A DNA stretch of 64,000 bases, taken from NCBI GenBank assembly GCA_009761415.1, contig QUOL01000007.1, forward strand, positions 1,612,001-1,676,000. The letters run 5' to 3'. Made by a program: the position numbers and the translations under genes. The notes under the pieces are model-generated. The model did not search any database. It saw only the letters and a program-made list of their open reading frames with translations, and had not been told where the DNA came from. Shown piece after piece: positions 11,828 to 25,153 of this stretch (the stretch's first letter is position 1; every line of letters starts with the position of its first letter). This stretch comes from Sarcomyxa edulis (lineage: Eukaryota; Basidiomycota; Agaricomycetes; Agaricales; Mycenaceae).

Positions 11828-12663
11828 TGATTCAGACTGAAGGGCCCCTAAAGAGTGAGCAGTTGGAATTAAAGGGAGGATTGCAAGGACGAACTGAGAT
11901 TGTGGATAGGGAACCAAAGGAAGATGGATGAGCGGAAGTATCTTCACCCATCAGAGTTCCTGGGGAATATGACTGATTTCGAGCCGCAGTACTAGTCCGT
12001 AACGGCTGCGCTCAGCAACGCCCAAACTGGAGACTCCGTCATTCAGCGGCAATTAGGCGCCGCACATTTACTTAGACTCTGATTATAACTTCACACTGCA
12101 GATGAACTTCCTGCCTTGGGATATAGTGAACGTCTCATCTATTGACTGAGCAAGTTATACGGTACGAGGTGGAGGGCTAAGTCGGAGATGCACCCAAACC
12201 AAATTTAGACGTTACGCTCAAGCTATAGCTACGGGCGGCACTAATCAATTCAGATATCCCATCGAATCAGCACCAAGCAATTATGCATCTGCATCTGATA
12301 ATCTCGCAGCACAAAGGCTCGGAGACTTCAAGTCTGAACGCAGCGCAGCCGAAAACCTGAGCAATCAAAGTGGCCTCGGATCGATGCTCTTTGGATAGCC
12401 GCAAGACAAATTATCTTTCAGTCGAAAAAGGTAGACGAAACAACAGGAAGGTTGAATGTCTCTGAAAATCGGGGACTGGTGAGCGGATGGAGGAAGAGTC
12501 GGACTTCGATCCGGCCTAACGGGCAGTGGCTGTGCATTTGAGTTTGCAATTTACTTGCAATCCTAACTGGCGCGTCGCGTGTCCCCCGGGAGTTTGCTTT
12601 TTTGCACCAAAACCTGAATTCATAAGTAGGTACAGTGGTGCAGATATACATCAAAGACCATCG
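11828..12663. other. intergenic region, Gyp7 upstream and PAP2 3' flank
   Basis: It holds the possible 5' exon of the Gyp7 gene (ATG 11951, with an in-frame segment of about 57 nt) and then some 700 bp without coding signal. No repeat or RNA gene recognised. Confidence 0.4.
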
Positions 12664-14271
12664 TTACAGCTGGCTGTTAGATGGCGCGGACTTCGGGCGC
12701 AACTCCGCATCTTTATAGCTCACTGGCACGAGCTCAGAGTTCGCGTCGTCGCCTTCTCTCCAAAGGTGGTCCAACGATCCTGGTCCAGGTCTAGGTACGG
12801 TCCCGTCAAGCTCGAATTCATCCGAGCTAGGTCTGGCGCCATCTTCGGGTATAGCACTCGAGCTGGCATGACGAGCGTGTATGGGAAGTAGATGTTCTTG
12901 CTCTTCACGCTTGATACGCGGTGAATATGGACGATGGGATAATTCGGAAGCAAGGGATGGATAGTATTGGCGGTAAGCGAAATAGGCCATAGTTGTTCCT
13001 CTGTTCATGTAAATTAATCAGCCTCGGAGCAATTTGAGCAAAAAATCTGTACTCACAAGATAGACCCGATCAAGACATCCTGCCAATGATCTAATTTGTA
13101 TGAGTTGAAGTTTTCGAAAGGTCAAGATTCAAAGTACGTACGACGATAATCCATTGTGCGGGAGATAGCTACAAGCGCCGCCCCAGCAAAGGGAGTCAGA
13201 GATATCCAGGCTTTGCCCTGACATCACAATCAGCAGTTTGCACTGTCAGACTTGACGCTTACAAGACACTCACGGTGTGTCCTCTACGATCGAACAAATG
13301 AAGTTTTCCAGCAACGTAAAAGGACAAAAAACCAAGGCCTGCAAAAGACACTGGAATCATATGTATTTATCAGTGATCAGAGTTCTCACAATCGATCAGA
13401 AAGGACTCACAGCTAGAGTGACCACTTGGGAAGCTCCTAAAGCCATCTCGTAACTTGAGGACATCAGTTTGCGTACATATTGCGACGGTAGACAGCCCGT
13501 ATGTGGGATCTACGGAACCGTTTACGGGTATACAACGCGAAATTACATCTTCAGAAGGTGTAATGAGAGGATGCTCGAAGAATAGACTGCTATAAGCAAC
13601 CCACCAGGACGAGGCCGACCAACTGTAATCTTGGTGAACTGTGTGATTGCGCCTGTTATGGCGAGTCCCAGGATCAAACCTAAGGTTCCGCTGTGGAAGT
13701 CCCACCATGAACGGATCGTTAAGAGATTAATGGCGGGCTGGATTACAAGGGGGGCTACAATCGCGATGAAATACAAGGCAACGTCCTGGAAATCGTTGAG
13801 AATGTTTGCCGTATTGTGAAGTAGATTGAGGACTCACGGGTACGCGTTCTTTCGTAGCGAATCTAGGGGACCGCTTAGATGATGTAAAGAACGCGTACTA
13901 ATAGTGAGACTCACGGGTGTCGTAAACTGTTGGATAGATTAGCATTGATACTACCGAGAGAACAATCAGACTCACGACGTATCGCTCAGTGAGAATTCTC
14001 TCTTGAATCCCTCGACTTTATCCAAGGAAAAGAAGACGGCACTACAAGACGTCGTTCAACAATCATGCTCATCCTCTATTCGTCGAACAACATACGCTAG
14101 CGCTATCGTAATAATCCTATACAATCAAGACATCAGTTCAGTCGTGCGACGATGAGGATACTCGTCTCACCAATCAGGAGCGTACGACAACAATAACTTT
14201 CGACGTCTAGTAGCACTAACTCTGGGTCTGTCGCGACCAGTGTCGACAGGATTCGAGAAGAGATTCCTCAT
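12664..14271 (-). CDS. PAP2-family lipid phosphate phosphatase (DPP1/LPP-like)
   Basis: Integral membrane phosphatase of phosphatidate, lysophosphatidate or diacylglycerol pyrophosphate. All three PAP2 signature motifs are present: KITVGRPRP, FPSGHSS and a SR-x5-H-x3-D motif (SRTMDYR then HWQDVLIG). Several hydrophobic segments surround them, such as YFIAIVAPLVIQPAINLL and GLILGLAITGA. The ATG at 14271 opens MRNLFSNPVDTGRDRPR, and many short exons follow; the last (13008-12664) holds LGTTMAYFAYRQYYP and a hydrophilic C-terminal tail. The start lies 166 bp from that of PPP4R2, head-to-head. Confidence 0.88.
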
Positions 14272-14437
14272 GATTGAGAGATGGCTACGGTAGGATCGTT
14301 GAAGGTGAGAGAGAGATGAGTTGAGTGGGGAGGCATGCGAAGCAACGGCTAGCTCGGGATGACTTGCATAGCCATGTGGTAGAACTTTGAACTCAAGCCC
14401 TTGCTCTTGAACCGCATCGTTGAAATTTATAAATTAT

Positions 14438-15569
14438 ATGGCAGACTCCGCTGATCACAACATCCCCGCAGAATTTGAGTGGTTACCAGGTAAGCCTTGT
14501 CGTTTTCGTTTTCTGGTCTTTACTGAACTGTTTTCGAGTCGCCAGATTATGACCCTCTCCTCGACCAAATCGCGTCCACCGATGTCGTAGAGTACGTTCG
14601 TATACCCGATCTCGCAAGCTGTGCATCCTGACCTGTACCCAGCTCGGAGTGGACGAAATTACGCGACATTATCAAATACAAGATCACCAAGGTATGGAGC
14701 TCGTCTGTCTTGAGTTTTGCTTTGGCTCAGATTTTGTTTGACAGAACATATCGATGTTCCTATCGGAAATGAGACACGGACCGCAACCACCACGACCCTT
14801 TTCGCCCCATTCTCTCCCTAATGGTGGTCTGAGACTACCACCGTTCCCTCCTCGGAAAAGGAGCGCGCTAAACACAACGGAAGCACCCGTAAGCTACATG
14901 TCAGAACAAGAAGCAAACGAACTGAAGGACAGCATATTCTCACAACTGCACGAATTCGAGATGTGAGTCGCGCCGCTTCTCTATCGAATGTCGATGATTG
15001 ACAAAACTGTTCAAAGAAACCCTCCATTCACGATACAACGTCTATGCGAACTGTGCGTTCGCCCAAAAAAGAACTACAAGTCGGTTGGGAAATATCTTCG
15101 TGCAGTCGAGAAAACACTTCTAGTGACATCTACATGGGACGCGTTTCCGCCTATGACTGCCCAAGAAATGGCCGCTTCCGCAAGGATGTCGATTACTTTT
15201 GGAGCTACGCAGCCTTCGGCACCGCCTACGCCGCTATTCTCTCCGATACCTTTCCTTCACGATGATGCACGACGGTCAAAGTCGCGTAGCCCCCCACCAT
15301 CACCTTTAGCTCTTACAGCCACTGCCATTGCCGAGGGACACTCAGATCCGACAGAAATCAAAGGATTGGGACTAGTTGACGAGTTGGATGATCCGAGTCC
15401 TGGACATATGAGCGATCATCCTACAGCTCTTACCGCCGTTACGACTGTTAGCCCTGGTTCGAACGTCGCACGGCCTTTTCTTGGGAGTCTGGAGCAGAGG
15501 TTCGTAAAATCAGAAGGAAAGGATGACACTATGGGGGCGGATAGCGCTGAAGAAAACAAGAAACCGTAA
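14438..15569 (+). CDS. serine/threonine protein phosphatase 4 regulatory subunit 2
   Basis: PPP4R2-family regulatory subunit of PP4, which in yeast and animals (Psy4/PPP4R2) helps dephosphorylate DNA-damage targets such as gamma-H2AX. The conserved block [14 protein letters not shown] then [17 protein letters not shown] is diagnostic. The N-terminus ([17 protein letters not shown]) and helix [12 protein letters not shown] also fit. Exons start at 14438 and 14546, then three or more follow, with the junction at EFE-INPPFTI. The C-terminal 150 residues are Ser/Pro-rich and look disordered. The ORF ends with TAA at 15567-15569, though the GTAAGT overlapping the stop could be a donor to a further exon. 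Confidence 0.88.
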
Positions 15570-15716
15570 GTACCCTTCGACGGGGTGTATGTATACCTAG
15601 ACGTTCTCTTGCTGCTTGACTTGAAGCAATACGTTCCTAAGCATTCCCATGAGATCGTGCATGCAAGAACTCATAAGTATATGGAAAGTCCACAACAAAA
15701 CACACCAGCGCCGTCC

Positions 15717-16393
15717 TCAAGGTATTCCTCGTTTTATTTTCTCGAGCATAACATCCATTCGCAGCTTCATGTTTGGCTGGCCCCTTCCTCTCCTACTATC
15801 CGGAGCCCCGCCTCCACCACCTCTGCCTCTACCTCTGCCTCTACCTCTGCGATTCAGGGGGTCTGATCTGTATGTGTGTAGAGAGGACCGTGAATAAGCC
15901 TCACGAGCGAGATCTCGAAGAGATGATGAAGAGTCTGGCGCTGGTTCGGGTGAAGACTCTTTCTGAGTAGCCTTTGTTGTTGTCTTTGGACGCGGAGCTG
16001 GTGCATCGGGTTCAGGCTCGAGACCTAATGCATGGCGTCTCGAGGGATGGATGTTGGATCTCCGGGGTATATCTTCGTTTTCTTCCTCCGCACTCTCTTC
16101 CTCCGCACTTTCTTGGTCAGGTTTAGGTTCATTCGGCAAATCTACGTCCGTAGAGAACTGTCGCGTAGGCATGCCTTCTCTGCGTTTCTCAGCCTTCCAT
16201 TTACTTTTCATCTTTGCGTTTTCCACCCATGTTTGTTTTAATTTCTTTGCTGTTGGTACAGTGAGTATGAACCAACGATCGCACGTAGATGAAACCAACC
16301 TCTATTCAATGGTAAATGTTGGAATGTCGGGGGTTTTCTTGGATGTGATTCCGAGGACTGTCCGAGCGACGATATCTTTCTTTTTAGAGCCAT
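15717..16393 (-). CDS. Fyv7-like rRNA-processing protein
   Basis: Two exons (16393-16300, 16249-15717) give 208 aa. The N-terminus is lysine-rich (MALKRKISS) and leads into KKLKQTWVENAKMKSKWKAE, a basic helix. Acidic and Pro-rich stretches follow, then an RG-repeat tract and a conserved-looking end, PNMKLRMDVMLEKIKRG. This layout fits the Fyv7/CCDC59 rRNA-processing family, whose yeast member acts in early 35S pre-rRNA cleavage in the nucleolus; I assign it with moderate confidence. The RG tract is encoded by a short CTCTGC/CTACCT repeat (about 15818-15850). The start is 151 bp from that of eIF1, head-to-head. Confidence 0.6.
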
Positions 16394-16544
16394 GGCGGTA
16401 GGACGGTAGTAGTGTGTGATTCTCGGTGTTACAGCCACACAGCGTGACACAGCAAGTCTTCATCTCATCCTCATCCCACCTTGTCGTCGTACTACAAACC
16501 AAGCTTCATCCCAGTATCCCCTCTCATTCTTCTTCATTTATCGC

Positions 16545-17079
16545 ATGAGCGTGCAGAACCTAAATTCCTTCGGTAAATTCACCCCCTTTCATCTTATCGA
16601 TCATGACTTTTCGGCGCTAACTGACACCCTACCTATCATCCAGATCCCTTTGCAGACGAGGGCGATCCTCTTGGAAGTAGTCAAGACGTCGGTTCTCAAC
16701 AGAATTACATCCACATTCGTATCCAGCAAAGGAATGGAAGGAAGACTTTGACCACGTTGCAGGGCTTGCCCAAGGGTGAGTACTGATCCACTTTATCTGA
16801 TACAGAGACTGAACCTCTTCCCCGCAGAGTACGATTCCAAGAAGATTCTCAAAGCATTCAAGAAGGTATTGTTTTTGCCTTCAAACTTGGAAACTCTGCC
16901 ATATATTCCCGCTGCCCTTGTTAACTTGCTGTCAGGAATTTGCCTGCAACGGCACTCTCGTTGAAGACGAGGAGATGGGTCAAGTCATCCAGCTTCAAGG
17001 TGATCAACGGCTCAAGATTTCCAATTTCCTCACGGAAAATGGCATTCCGAAGAACACCATAAAGCTGCACGGGTTCTGA
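16545..17079 (+). CDS. SUI1: translation initiation factor eIF1 (SUI1)
   Basis: Four exons (16545-16572, 16644-16775, 16828-16865, 16936-17079) join to 113 aa, the normal eIF1 length. The SUI1 domain reads IHIRIQQRNGRKTLTTLQGL, then YDSKKILKAFKKEFACNGT, QVIQLQGDQR and NGIPKNTIKLHGF. eIF1 binds the 40S subunit near the P site and enforces AUG selection during scanning. Introns interrupt the basic loop and the core helix at phase-consistent points. Confidence 0.96.
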
Positions 17080-17649
17080 GTGTGGCTCCTTCGGTACCGT
17101 CGTTGCCTCACTGCTAGGAGAATGGAGGGGAGTCATACCGAGTCATCCACTTCCACATCCTCGCCGCTACGATGTCGACCGCATAGACCATACTTGATAC
17201 CTATTACACCGCTCTAGTTCAACACGTACTTTTTTTGTGTTCGTATATGCGTTCGTCGTTTGTAACAATTATAGTTTCTTATCGAACCCATAATTCACTT
17301 GTATGGAAGCTCGTTACAGTTGTACCACAGGTAAGGAAATACCCTACGGACCTAATCAATATGTAAAGGAAATCTTCATAAATACAACACACAACGCGAA
17401 ATTGTGAACGACCAGCAGAATGGGGCTGTTCTCTCGATATTTGCATATGCGACAACATCGTGGTGGGGAAGACCACTGATCAAAGCTTGAAGATATGCCA
17501 GAAAGGTTCAAGTCCAAGTCCACGATCCTGCTGGTTGTGGGATGATAATAACACACAGATTGTCGCGAAATAGGGCAACAGCAACTTATCTGAAAGTGAA
17601 GGGATATCACAAACACATCTCTCATGTGCCAGATAGGCTAGGAAGATGA
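17080..17649. other. 3' flanks of eIF1 and SNRNP27, no gene seen
   Basis: A convergent intergenic region of about 570 bp. Short minus-strand frames exist, but without splice-supported extension or a recognisable protein. No structured RNA noted. Confidence 0.5.
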
Positions 17650-18602
17650 TTATTTGATCTTGTCGAGAGGCCTGCCGGAAGGGATCAGATACACGAACGA
17701 TAATCAGGATGGAAGCTACTGACCTGTTGAAGCCGCCGCGTCTATATGCGAGGACAACGTTCAGTCATCGACGCTACCAGAGAACGGATTGGTTTTGCGC
17801 ACCTATTCATGTACTGCCTCCATGTCCTCATCTTCTTCACACTGACGCCGCCTTCTTGATTCCCTTCAACTGTCTTTCCCTGCCGATGAAATGATTTAGT
17901 GGTCGATGAGATGGGTGATCAGAAAGCATACTTTGGTTGTGCCGAAACCACTCAGCCCCATCATAGCCATCATGGCGGCATCGTCCTCGTTGGTCACTTC
18001 CATATCTTCGCCATCTTCTCCTTCGACTGCTACACTGCTTTCTGGGTGATCATGAGAAGATGGTTCTGTAGTGACTGAATCAACATCTCATCAGATATGC
18101 AAATAGTATGCTACTCACCGGGACGAGGAGATGGGATCCTGGTATCCTTTGCAGCACCAAGATCCTCATTAGAATGTCCCTTTGGCTCTGAAGGCCGTTC
18201 TGCACGTCTTGACCCGTCTTTTTCTTCGTCTTTTCTCGGGGTTTCTCTCTTGTCTCCGCGGTCTTCCCGATAGTCTCGTTCCCGTCCATCATCTCGCCTT
18301 CGGGTATCCCTTCTGTCCTTGTCTCTTCTGTCGTCCCTTCCATAGTCGCGTCTATCTAGGGGAATATATTATGTGATGCACATCAAACGAAAGTTCTTGA
18401 TATACACACCTGATCCCCCTCGTCTGTCTCGTTCACCACGTCGAGGTGGACTTCGTGAGCGACTTCGGCTTGGTCTTCTTCGACCTTCGGAGCGATGAGC
18501 ACCTCCGCCTCTGCCTCCCCGAGGATAATTCCTATCGCGTTCCCTTTCGTCCCTTTCCCAGCTTCTGTCCCGTCGTCGACGATCGTCAGCACGAGATGAC
18601 AT
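17650..18602 (-). CDS. U4/U6.U5 tri-snRNP 27 kDa protein (SNRNP27)
   Basis: Spliceosomal tri-snRNP component. The N-terminal two thirds is an Arg/Ser/Asp-rich RS-like region (PSRSRSRSPPRRGERDRR), followed by an acidic stretch. The C-terminus carries the family's strongly conserved block: MMGLSGFGTTKGKTVEGNQE, VKKMRTWRQYMNRRGGFNRP, LDKIK-stop. In animals this block contacts the U6 ACAGAGA region and affects 5' splice-site choice. The ATG at 18602 opens MSSRADDRRRRDRSWE; at least four exons run to the TAA at 17650-17652. The divergent neighbour starts 116 bp away. Confidence 0.92.
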
Positions 18603-18696
18603 TGTGCGAAGAAACAAGCAAGAACTTGGAGGTCAAGAGCAAGTGAAATTGGTCACAAGTCACGCTCCCCTCTCCCTTTGTCCAACCACGAACACT

Positions 18697-18708
18697 CTAT
18701 ATAAAAGG
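18697..18708 (+). promoter_or_regulatory. TATA-box-like element
   Basis: CTATATAAAAGG lies 10-20 bp before the ATG at 18719, in the 116-bp gap shared with SNRNP27. It is unusually close to that start codon, so it may instead serve a start further down or be coincidental. Confidence 0.35.
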
Positions 18709-18718
18709 TCGCGTTCTA

Positions 18719-19569
18719 ATGAACAGACTAGCATCCCCGTTAGCACGAACGGTGAGGTCTGAAGGTGAAATTATTATACATCTTGCCCGTCTCTTGATAG
18801 TTGAACTTATGACCAGGCGAGAAATTCGTCGGGTATCAGCGACACATCGAACTCTCGAATGTACCGAGGACTGCGATACCTGCAGATGTGCGGAGAGGCG
18901 TCATACGTGCAAAACTGCAAGGAGTCACAGACAGTGAGTTGTCTATGCATTTTGTTGTGCGCCGGCATATTGACATGTCTCGTCAGTCGCCATCGACTAT
19001 TCTACTTGCATGCCTACTGGGAAGGCCATCCTGACTGTTTCTAGCCCCGACCTAGCGCAGGAGAACTTCCATTTACTCTCGAATTTTACCATGATGGGCT
19101 TTCCGATAACAGCACGAACAATACAGGAGCCAACAACATATTCGAGAGGCAGAGGCGTTAGAGGTCTTCAAGACGCTATAGGCAGAGGGATCTTCGATGG
19201 ATGTGGTCCAAATGCTGGCTTGCTCAATACTGGAACACATGTTACGATATGGGGTCTCCCAAAAAGGGCCGGGCCACCAGCGTTGGCTAAGATTCTAGAG
19301 GGTTTCCGATTGAAAGACATCGAAGACGGGAAAGCGATCGTGCCAATACCTAGGTGAGTTAGCAGTTTTTCCTCACCTTTTCTAGATTCCCCTTACATTC
19401 AAGCTTTGATCTCAGACCCGAGGGGTTGTATTCCACAGCCTCGCGGTTTCTCGTCATGGCAGAATCTTCATCTGAAGCACATCGTATCGTACGGGCCCTC
19501 CATTTGACAGACATTAATCCCGAAATGTTTGGCGAAGGATGGCAACTGCAAGCCCGTGTAGTATATTAG
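18719..19569 (+). CDS. unrecognised protein, possibly organellar RNA-binding
   Basis: Four exons (18719-18764, 18817-18933, 18987-19353, 19416-19569) join to 227 aa. The donor at 18765 rather than 18752 is required to keep the frame. The N-terminus (MNRLASPLARTVRSEGEKF) is basic, hydroxylated and free of acids for 13 residues, like a mitochondrial presequence. Two regions resemble loose RRM folds: HIELSNVPRTAIPADVRRGV with KAILTVSSPDLAQE, and HVTIWGLPKRAGPPALAKIL with ASRFLVMAESSSEAHRIVRA. I cannot name a family. It is head-to-head with SNRNP27 and convergent with CBC2. Confidence 0.7.
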
Positions 19570-19677
19570 CCTTCAATGGACCTTCGATCGTTTGGATTCA
19601 GCTTGAAGTTGAAGCAATTGGGTCTGCCTCGTTCTCGTGAAAATGCTATTAGGAATTAAGTAATACAGCCAGTCGGA

Positions 19678-20581
19678 TCACATTCTCTCGGCCTCAAGAT
19701 CCTCATCCATCCTCGTTCGGGCGCCCTGTTCTTCATGATTAGAGAGAAGGAAAACCTCAATGAGGAAAGAATTGACTGACCAATCTCAGATTGTCCCCTT
19801 CATCGTCTGGTGATCTGCCCCGCTTCAGTTTGCCCTCCTTAACACCCTCCGCCTCTTTCCAGTCCCCACCACCACCTGCAACAGCCCCGGGACCGTCTTG
19901 GGCATCCGCATAACGCTCCTCGACCTCTCTTCTTCGTTCGATTTCGAGTCGTTGAGCTTGAGCGCCCCAACCACCACGACCTGGGTCGTAATCTTGTCTG
20001 TGTTCATCTCGTACCTATTGGTATCAAGGGTCAGCACATCCATGTACCTCCGCAGACGTGAGATATACGCACCTGGCCACCACTTTTCCCTCTTCCAAAC
20101 TGTCGGCCTTCTTTATACCCCAGATCCAGATCACAACGAATTATACGCTCATCGAGTTTGGTCCCACTGACATACCGCATACTAGCTAGTGCCTCTGAAT
20201 GTGTATAATATTCTACAAAACAGAAACCGCATGGTGTTCTGCATCATTCGGTCAGATGTTATGAGCAACACTTTCTCCATAGGTTGGACTCACCTTGTGT
20301 TACGATCGAGACCCATGATGATTCGTTTTATACCTCCTCCATCCTCTGGATTGGCGCATTTCGTGAAAAGTTCGTATATTTGCTCTTCTGTGGTGTAAAA
20401 ACTTAGGTTACCAATCTGCGACACACACTGTTGTGAATTTATGCGGATGAGTAAAGGGCAAAGCACCAACGTAAAGCGTAGTTGATTTTGCAAGTAGATC
20501 ATTCTTTTTATGACCGTCAACTCTGGTCTGTGAGTCCTTGTAATTGGAGGGTCTGTCCAAGGGAGATACAATATTCGACAT
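19678..20581 (-). CDS. CBC2: nuclear cap-binding complex subunit 2 (CBP20)
   Basis: Small subunit of the nuclear cap-binding complex; it binds the m7G cap with the large subunit in splicing, export and decay. The single RRM shows RNP2 (TLYIGNLSFY, formed at a splice joint) and RNP1 (GFCFVEYY). Family-specific sequence follows: [20 protein letters not shown] with [15 protein letters not shown], the C-terminal cap-clamping segment. The tail is Gly/Glu-rich and ends DEDLEAERM with TGA at 19678-19680. The start ATG is at 20581, 147 bp head-to-head with RPT3. Confidence 0.95.
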
Positions 20582-20728
20582 GAAGTGCCAACCAAAATGT
20601 TCAGAGGAGAACTCCGAGGCGAGGAGCGATCAACTCTGGTGTCTGGAATAAGCATTTTGTTCCCACGCTTGAAAGAGCTGACGCGGCTACGCGTCGAATT
20701 CGAAAAGCACTCACCAACCACAACCGCC

Positions 20729-22360
<1,632 letters not shown>

Positions 22361-22537
22361 TCCTATCTGTTGTTCTGGTATGTCGCGTCCATTTAAATAC
22401 CACACACGGATAACTAACTTTTTCTCTCATAGGTCTCATGTATATTACCCTCCCACAATCATATTCCATTTCCTTCGGCGACCGAGTTTAGTTTCATCCA
22501 GTTAGCAAGCTCTCTTCACTTTAGCGTCCCTTCGCGT

Positions 22538-22979
22538 ATGCCCCACGCATTGGCGCCCATTCTTTTGAGCGATATTGAATCAATTCATATTGAGTCCTTT
22601 TCGCATCTTTCGTTTCGATTCCTCTCCTTAGGGAGATCGCCCTCGTGGCGCATGGAAGCGAGACTCAACGAGCTGGTGACATCTATTTTCTTCATCGGAG
22701 ATCGTCATGTATTCCATAGGTGAGCCCACTCCTCGTCTCTCGACACTCTCGCCCATACTAATGACACTCGATAGATCTAATAAACTCGTTTCCCCCCACA
22801 CCCTATTACTTCCATTTTCTCTTTCTCACTTCATGCTCCTCAACACTCTGGACGGCGTTCTATATGACACACGCACGTTCTCATTTTATGGGAGCTATAT
22901 TGAATCACGTTCGCGGCTCCTCGCACGGAGACGTGAACGCCTGTTTTATTTTCGAGCCTTTCGATTATCCGAGGTCTGA
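22538..22979 (+). CDS. orphan small protein downstream of RPT3
   Basis: Not recognised. Two exons (22538-22719 and 22775-22979) joined by a textbook intron (GTGAGC, branch-like CTAAT, GATAG) encode about 128 aa: MPHALAPILLSDIESI at the start and a basic end, RSRLLARRRERLFYFRAFRL. The frame stays open upstream to an acceptor at about 22437, and a preceding intron (GTATGT at 22380) can join it in frame to sequence overlapping the last RPT3 exon. It may therefore be a separate gene or an alternative RPT3 3' exon set. Hydrophobic and aromatic content suggests a compact or membrane-associated protein. Confidence 0.4.
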
Positions 22980-23108
22980 ATATGCTTATGGGGTACAATT
23001 ACATTTGTTGTAGAGACTATTCAATGAAAAACATATATGAACAAGTCCCGTCTGTGTGCACTGTACCATCCCGTCTGAGTCTACCTCTAAGAATTCAGTC
23101 TCGAATTA

Positions 23109-24345
23109 TCACTTTTTTGCTGGTTGCCCGAGCTCGCTGGCTCGCTCCGTAGCTACTTGAATTGCACGAGCGATCGTCGATCGTACTCTACCGTCTTCCA
23201 TAGCGAGCAATCCTGCTATAGTACAACCACCCGGGGCTAGAACAAAATCAAAACAAATCAATAGACAAATCATCGAGAGTGAACTGTGACAAGTACTGGT
23301 TACTGAATCTTTTATTTGTGCAGGATGGGCTCCTACTTGAAGGACCATCCGAGCTGCACCTTGAAGAGCTAGACGAAGTAACCCGTGGCACTCAGCAATC
23401 GTATACCTTTATGGAAAGATTCGATCTTACTTTGTGCAGCCAATTCTAGAGCCTCTGCTCTAGGGAGACCCATCATGACACCTCCATCCGCCATGGCTTC
23501 CAAGAATATGCACGCGAATGCGGGTCCAGAGCCACAGACGGCAGTACATGCATCGAAATGTTTTTCTTCTAGGAAACGACAGCGGCCGATCGACGAGAAG
23601 ATTTTGAGGATGATTTCGCGGTCCACTTCCACCGTCGGAGAAGGGAGAAGGTTGCTGACTACAGTCATGCCTTCCCGAATCTATGTCCAAAACTGCCTTA
23701 GCAGAAGCAGGTATTGAATTCGAGTAGGTTTTACTGACTTTACAAGGGGTATTGGGCATGGCACGGATAACCTTGGTCGAATCATGAACCCATGCTCTCA
23801 TCTGGGATATCGTTACACCTGCTAGGATGCTGATCAAGAGTTTTCCATCCAGAGCATCCTTGATGCCTTCTTCGGCGAGGATGGATTGTGCAAGCTGTGG
23901 TTTACAACTGGGGTTAATCAGCCTCGAATTAGGCACAAGAAGCACGGTCGGGGTCGGGGATACTTACCAGAGTAGAACCACGTCTGCTTGCTGAACAGCA
24001 TACAGGTTTTTTGATACGACGACTTCGACAGACGAGCCAAGTCTTCCTAGACTACCAAATGTTGTCCGAAGTTTATTGGCGCTTTCCTCTCGACTTACAC
24101 AGGCGATGAACCGAGATGGTATAGATGCATCATCATGATCGGTGGGGGTCAAAGTTCCGGGCGTATGAGACTCCCACTTTGGCATAGGAAGGCCATGGAT
24201 GGAACTGTGTTCAGACTCCAAACTTGCGACGACACCAGAGAGGATGGCAATTCCCATTGTACCGCATCCTAGACAAAGCCCATCAGCTGTATAACTTGAT
24301 ACGACCACTATGAATCAAACCTAGCACACATATCGTATATCCCAT
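23109..24345 (-). CDS. PRO3: pyrroline-5-carboxylate reductase
   Basis: Final step of proline synthesis: NAD(P)H-dependent reduction of P5C to proline. The Rossmann motif (YTICVLGCGTMGIAILSGVV) is split by an intron after the first nine codons. Other landmarks are DVVLLCCKPQ, LLISILAGVTI, VIRAMPNTPC, the catalytic-core helices CGSGPAFACIFLEAMADGGV and GLPRAEALELAAQ, and SVTTPGGCTIAGL. The protein ends with a basic AKK. It starts at ATG 24345, only 72 bp head-to-head with ALG13. The start was chosen because it gives the canonical short N-terminus before the nucleotide-binding strand. Confidence 0.95.
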
Positions 24346-24417
24346 ATTGCTGCAAAGTTGAGTCACTTTTCGAACTCGAAAGTGGTGGTAGCCAGAAATA
24401 GAAAGATCGCCGAATCG
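24346..24417. promoter_or_regulatory. 72-bp bidirectional promoter, PRO3/ALG13
   Basis: The two divergent start codons (24345 minus, 24418 plus) leave 72 bp for both promoters and both leaders, so transcription starts must overlap this region or lie within it. No TATA box is evident. Confidence 0.5.
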
Positions 24418-25059
24418 ATGCTTGCTTTTGTGACGGTAGGCTCGACGCGATTCGATGCCCTCGTTCAAGCTGTTCTATCTACACCCTGTCTAGCAACTCT
24501 TCGTTCTAAAGGATACTCTCGTCTAATTGTCCAATGTGGGAACTCGGATTTTGAACTGAAGAAAACCTCGACTTGGTCCGGTAAAAGCTTGACGTTAGCT
24601 CTAGAGAGAGAAGGGATATCCATCGAGATATGGCATTTCAAGCCTACCTTGCAGGCTGAATACGATAAAGCAGATCTGGTTATCAGCCACGCAGGTATGT
24701 AACTTGTCCATTGGGGAGAATTTCTGATTTGAATCAGTGCAAAGAATAGGCTCGGGGACTATACTGGATGTATTGCGACTCCATAAACCTCTCATCGTTG
24801 TACCCAATCCCACTCTACTGGACGACCATCAACAAGAACTAGCGTCGTCTCTTGATGCTCTCGGACATCTGAAAGCATCATCTATCGCGTGAGCTTCTTG
24901 TGCCTTTGAGAAGCGCCCACATACCAATGAATGCCCTCGTCCAGTGACCTATCAAAGACTATCGAGACCTTCGACATATCAGCAGTAGTTCCCTTTCCGT
25001 CATTCGATGGAAGTAGATTCCGGGACTTGCTAGACGAGGAGATGGGTTTTGCTGTATAG
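24418..25059 (+). CDS. ALG13: UDP-GlcNAc transferase subunit Alg13
   Basis: Catalytic, cytosolic half of the Alg13/Alg14 complex that adds the second GlcNAc to dolichol-PP-GlcNAc at the ER. It opens AFVTVGSTRFDALV, the GT28 N-terminal strand, and contains LIVQCGNSDF, YDKADLVISHAGSGTILDVL and KPLIVVPNPTLLDDHQQELA, all characteristic of Alg13. The SHAG-SGT donor-binding loop forms across the first splice. Three exons end at TAG 25057-25059, about 175 aa. No membrane anchor is present; Alg14 normally supplies it and is not in this window. Confidence 0.94.
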
Positions 25060-25153
25060 ATATTATCATCGTTCCCACTGACGCGCCTCCAATTTTATAC
25101 ATTTCGCTCTTTCATTCAAACACCCATGTCTCAATCTTGAATATCGTCAAACT

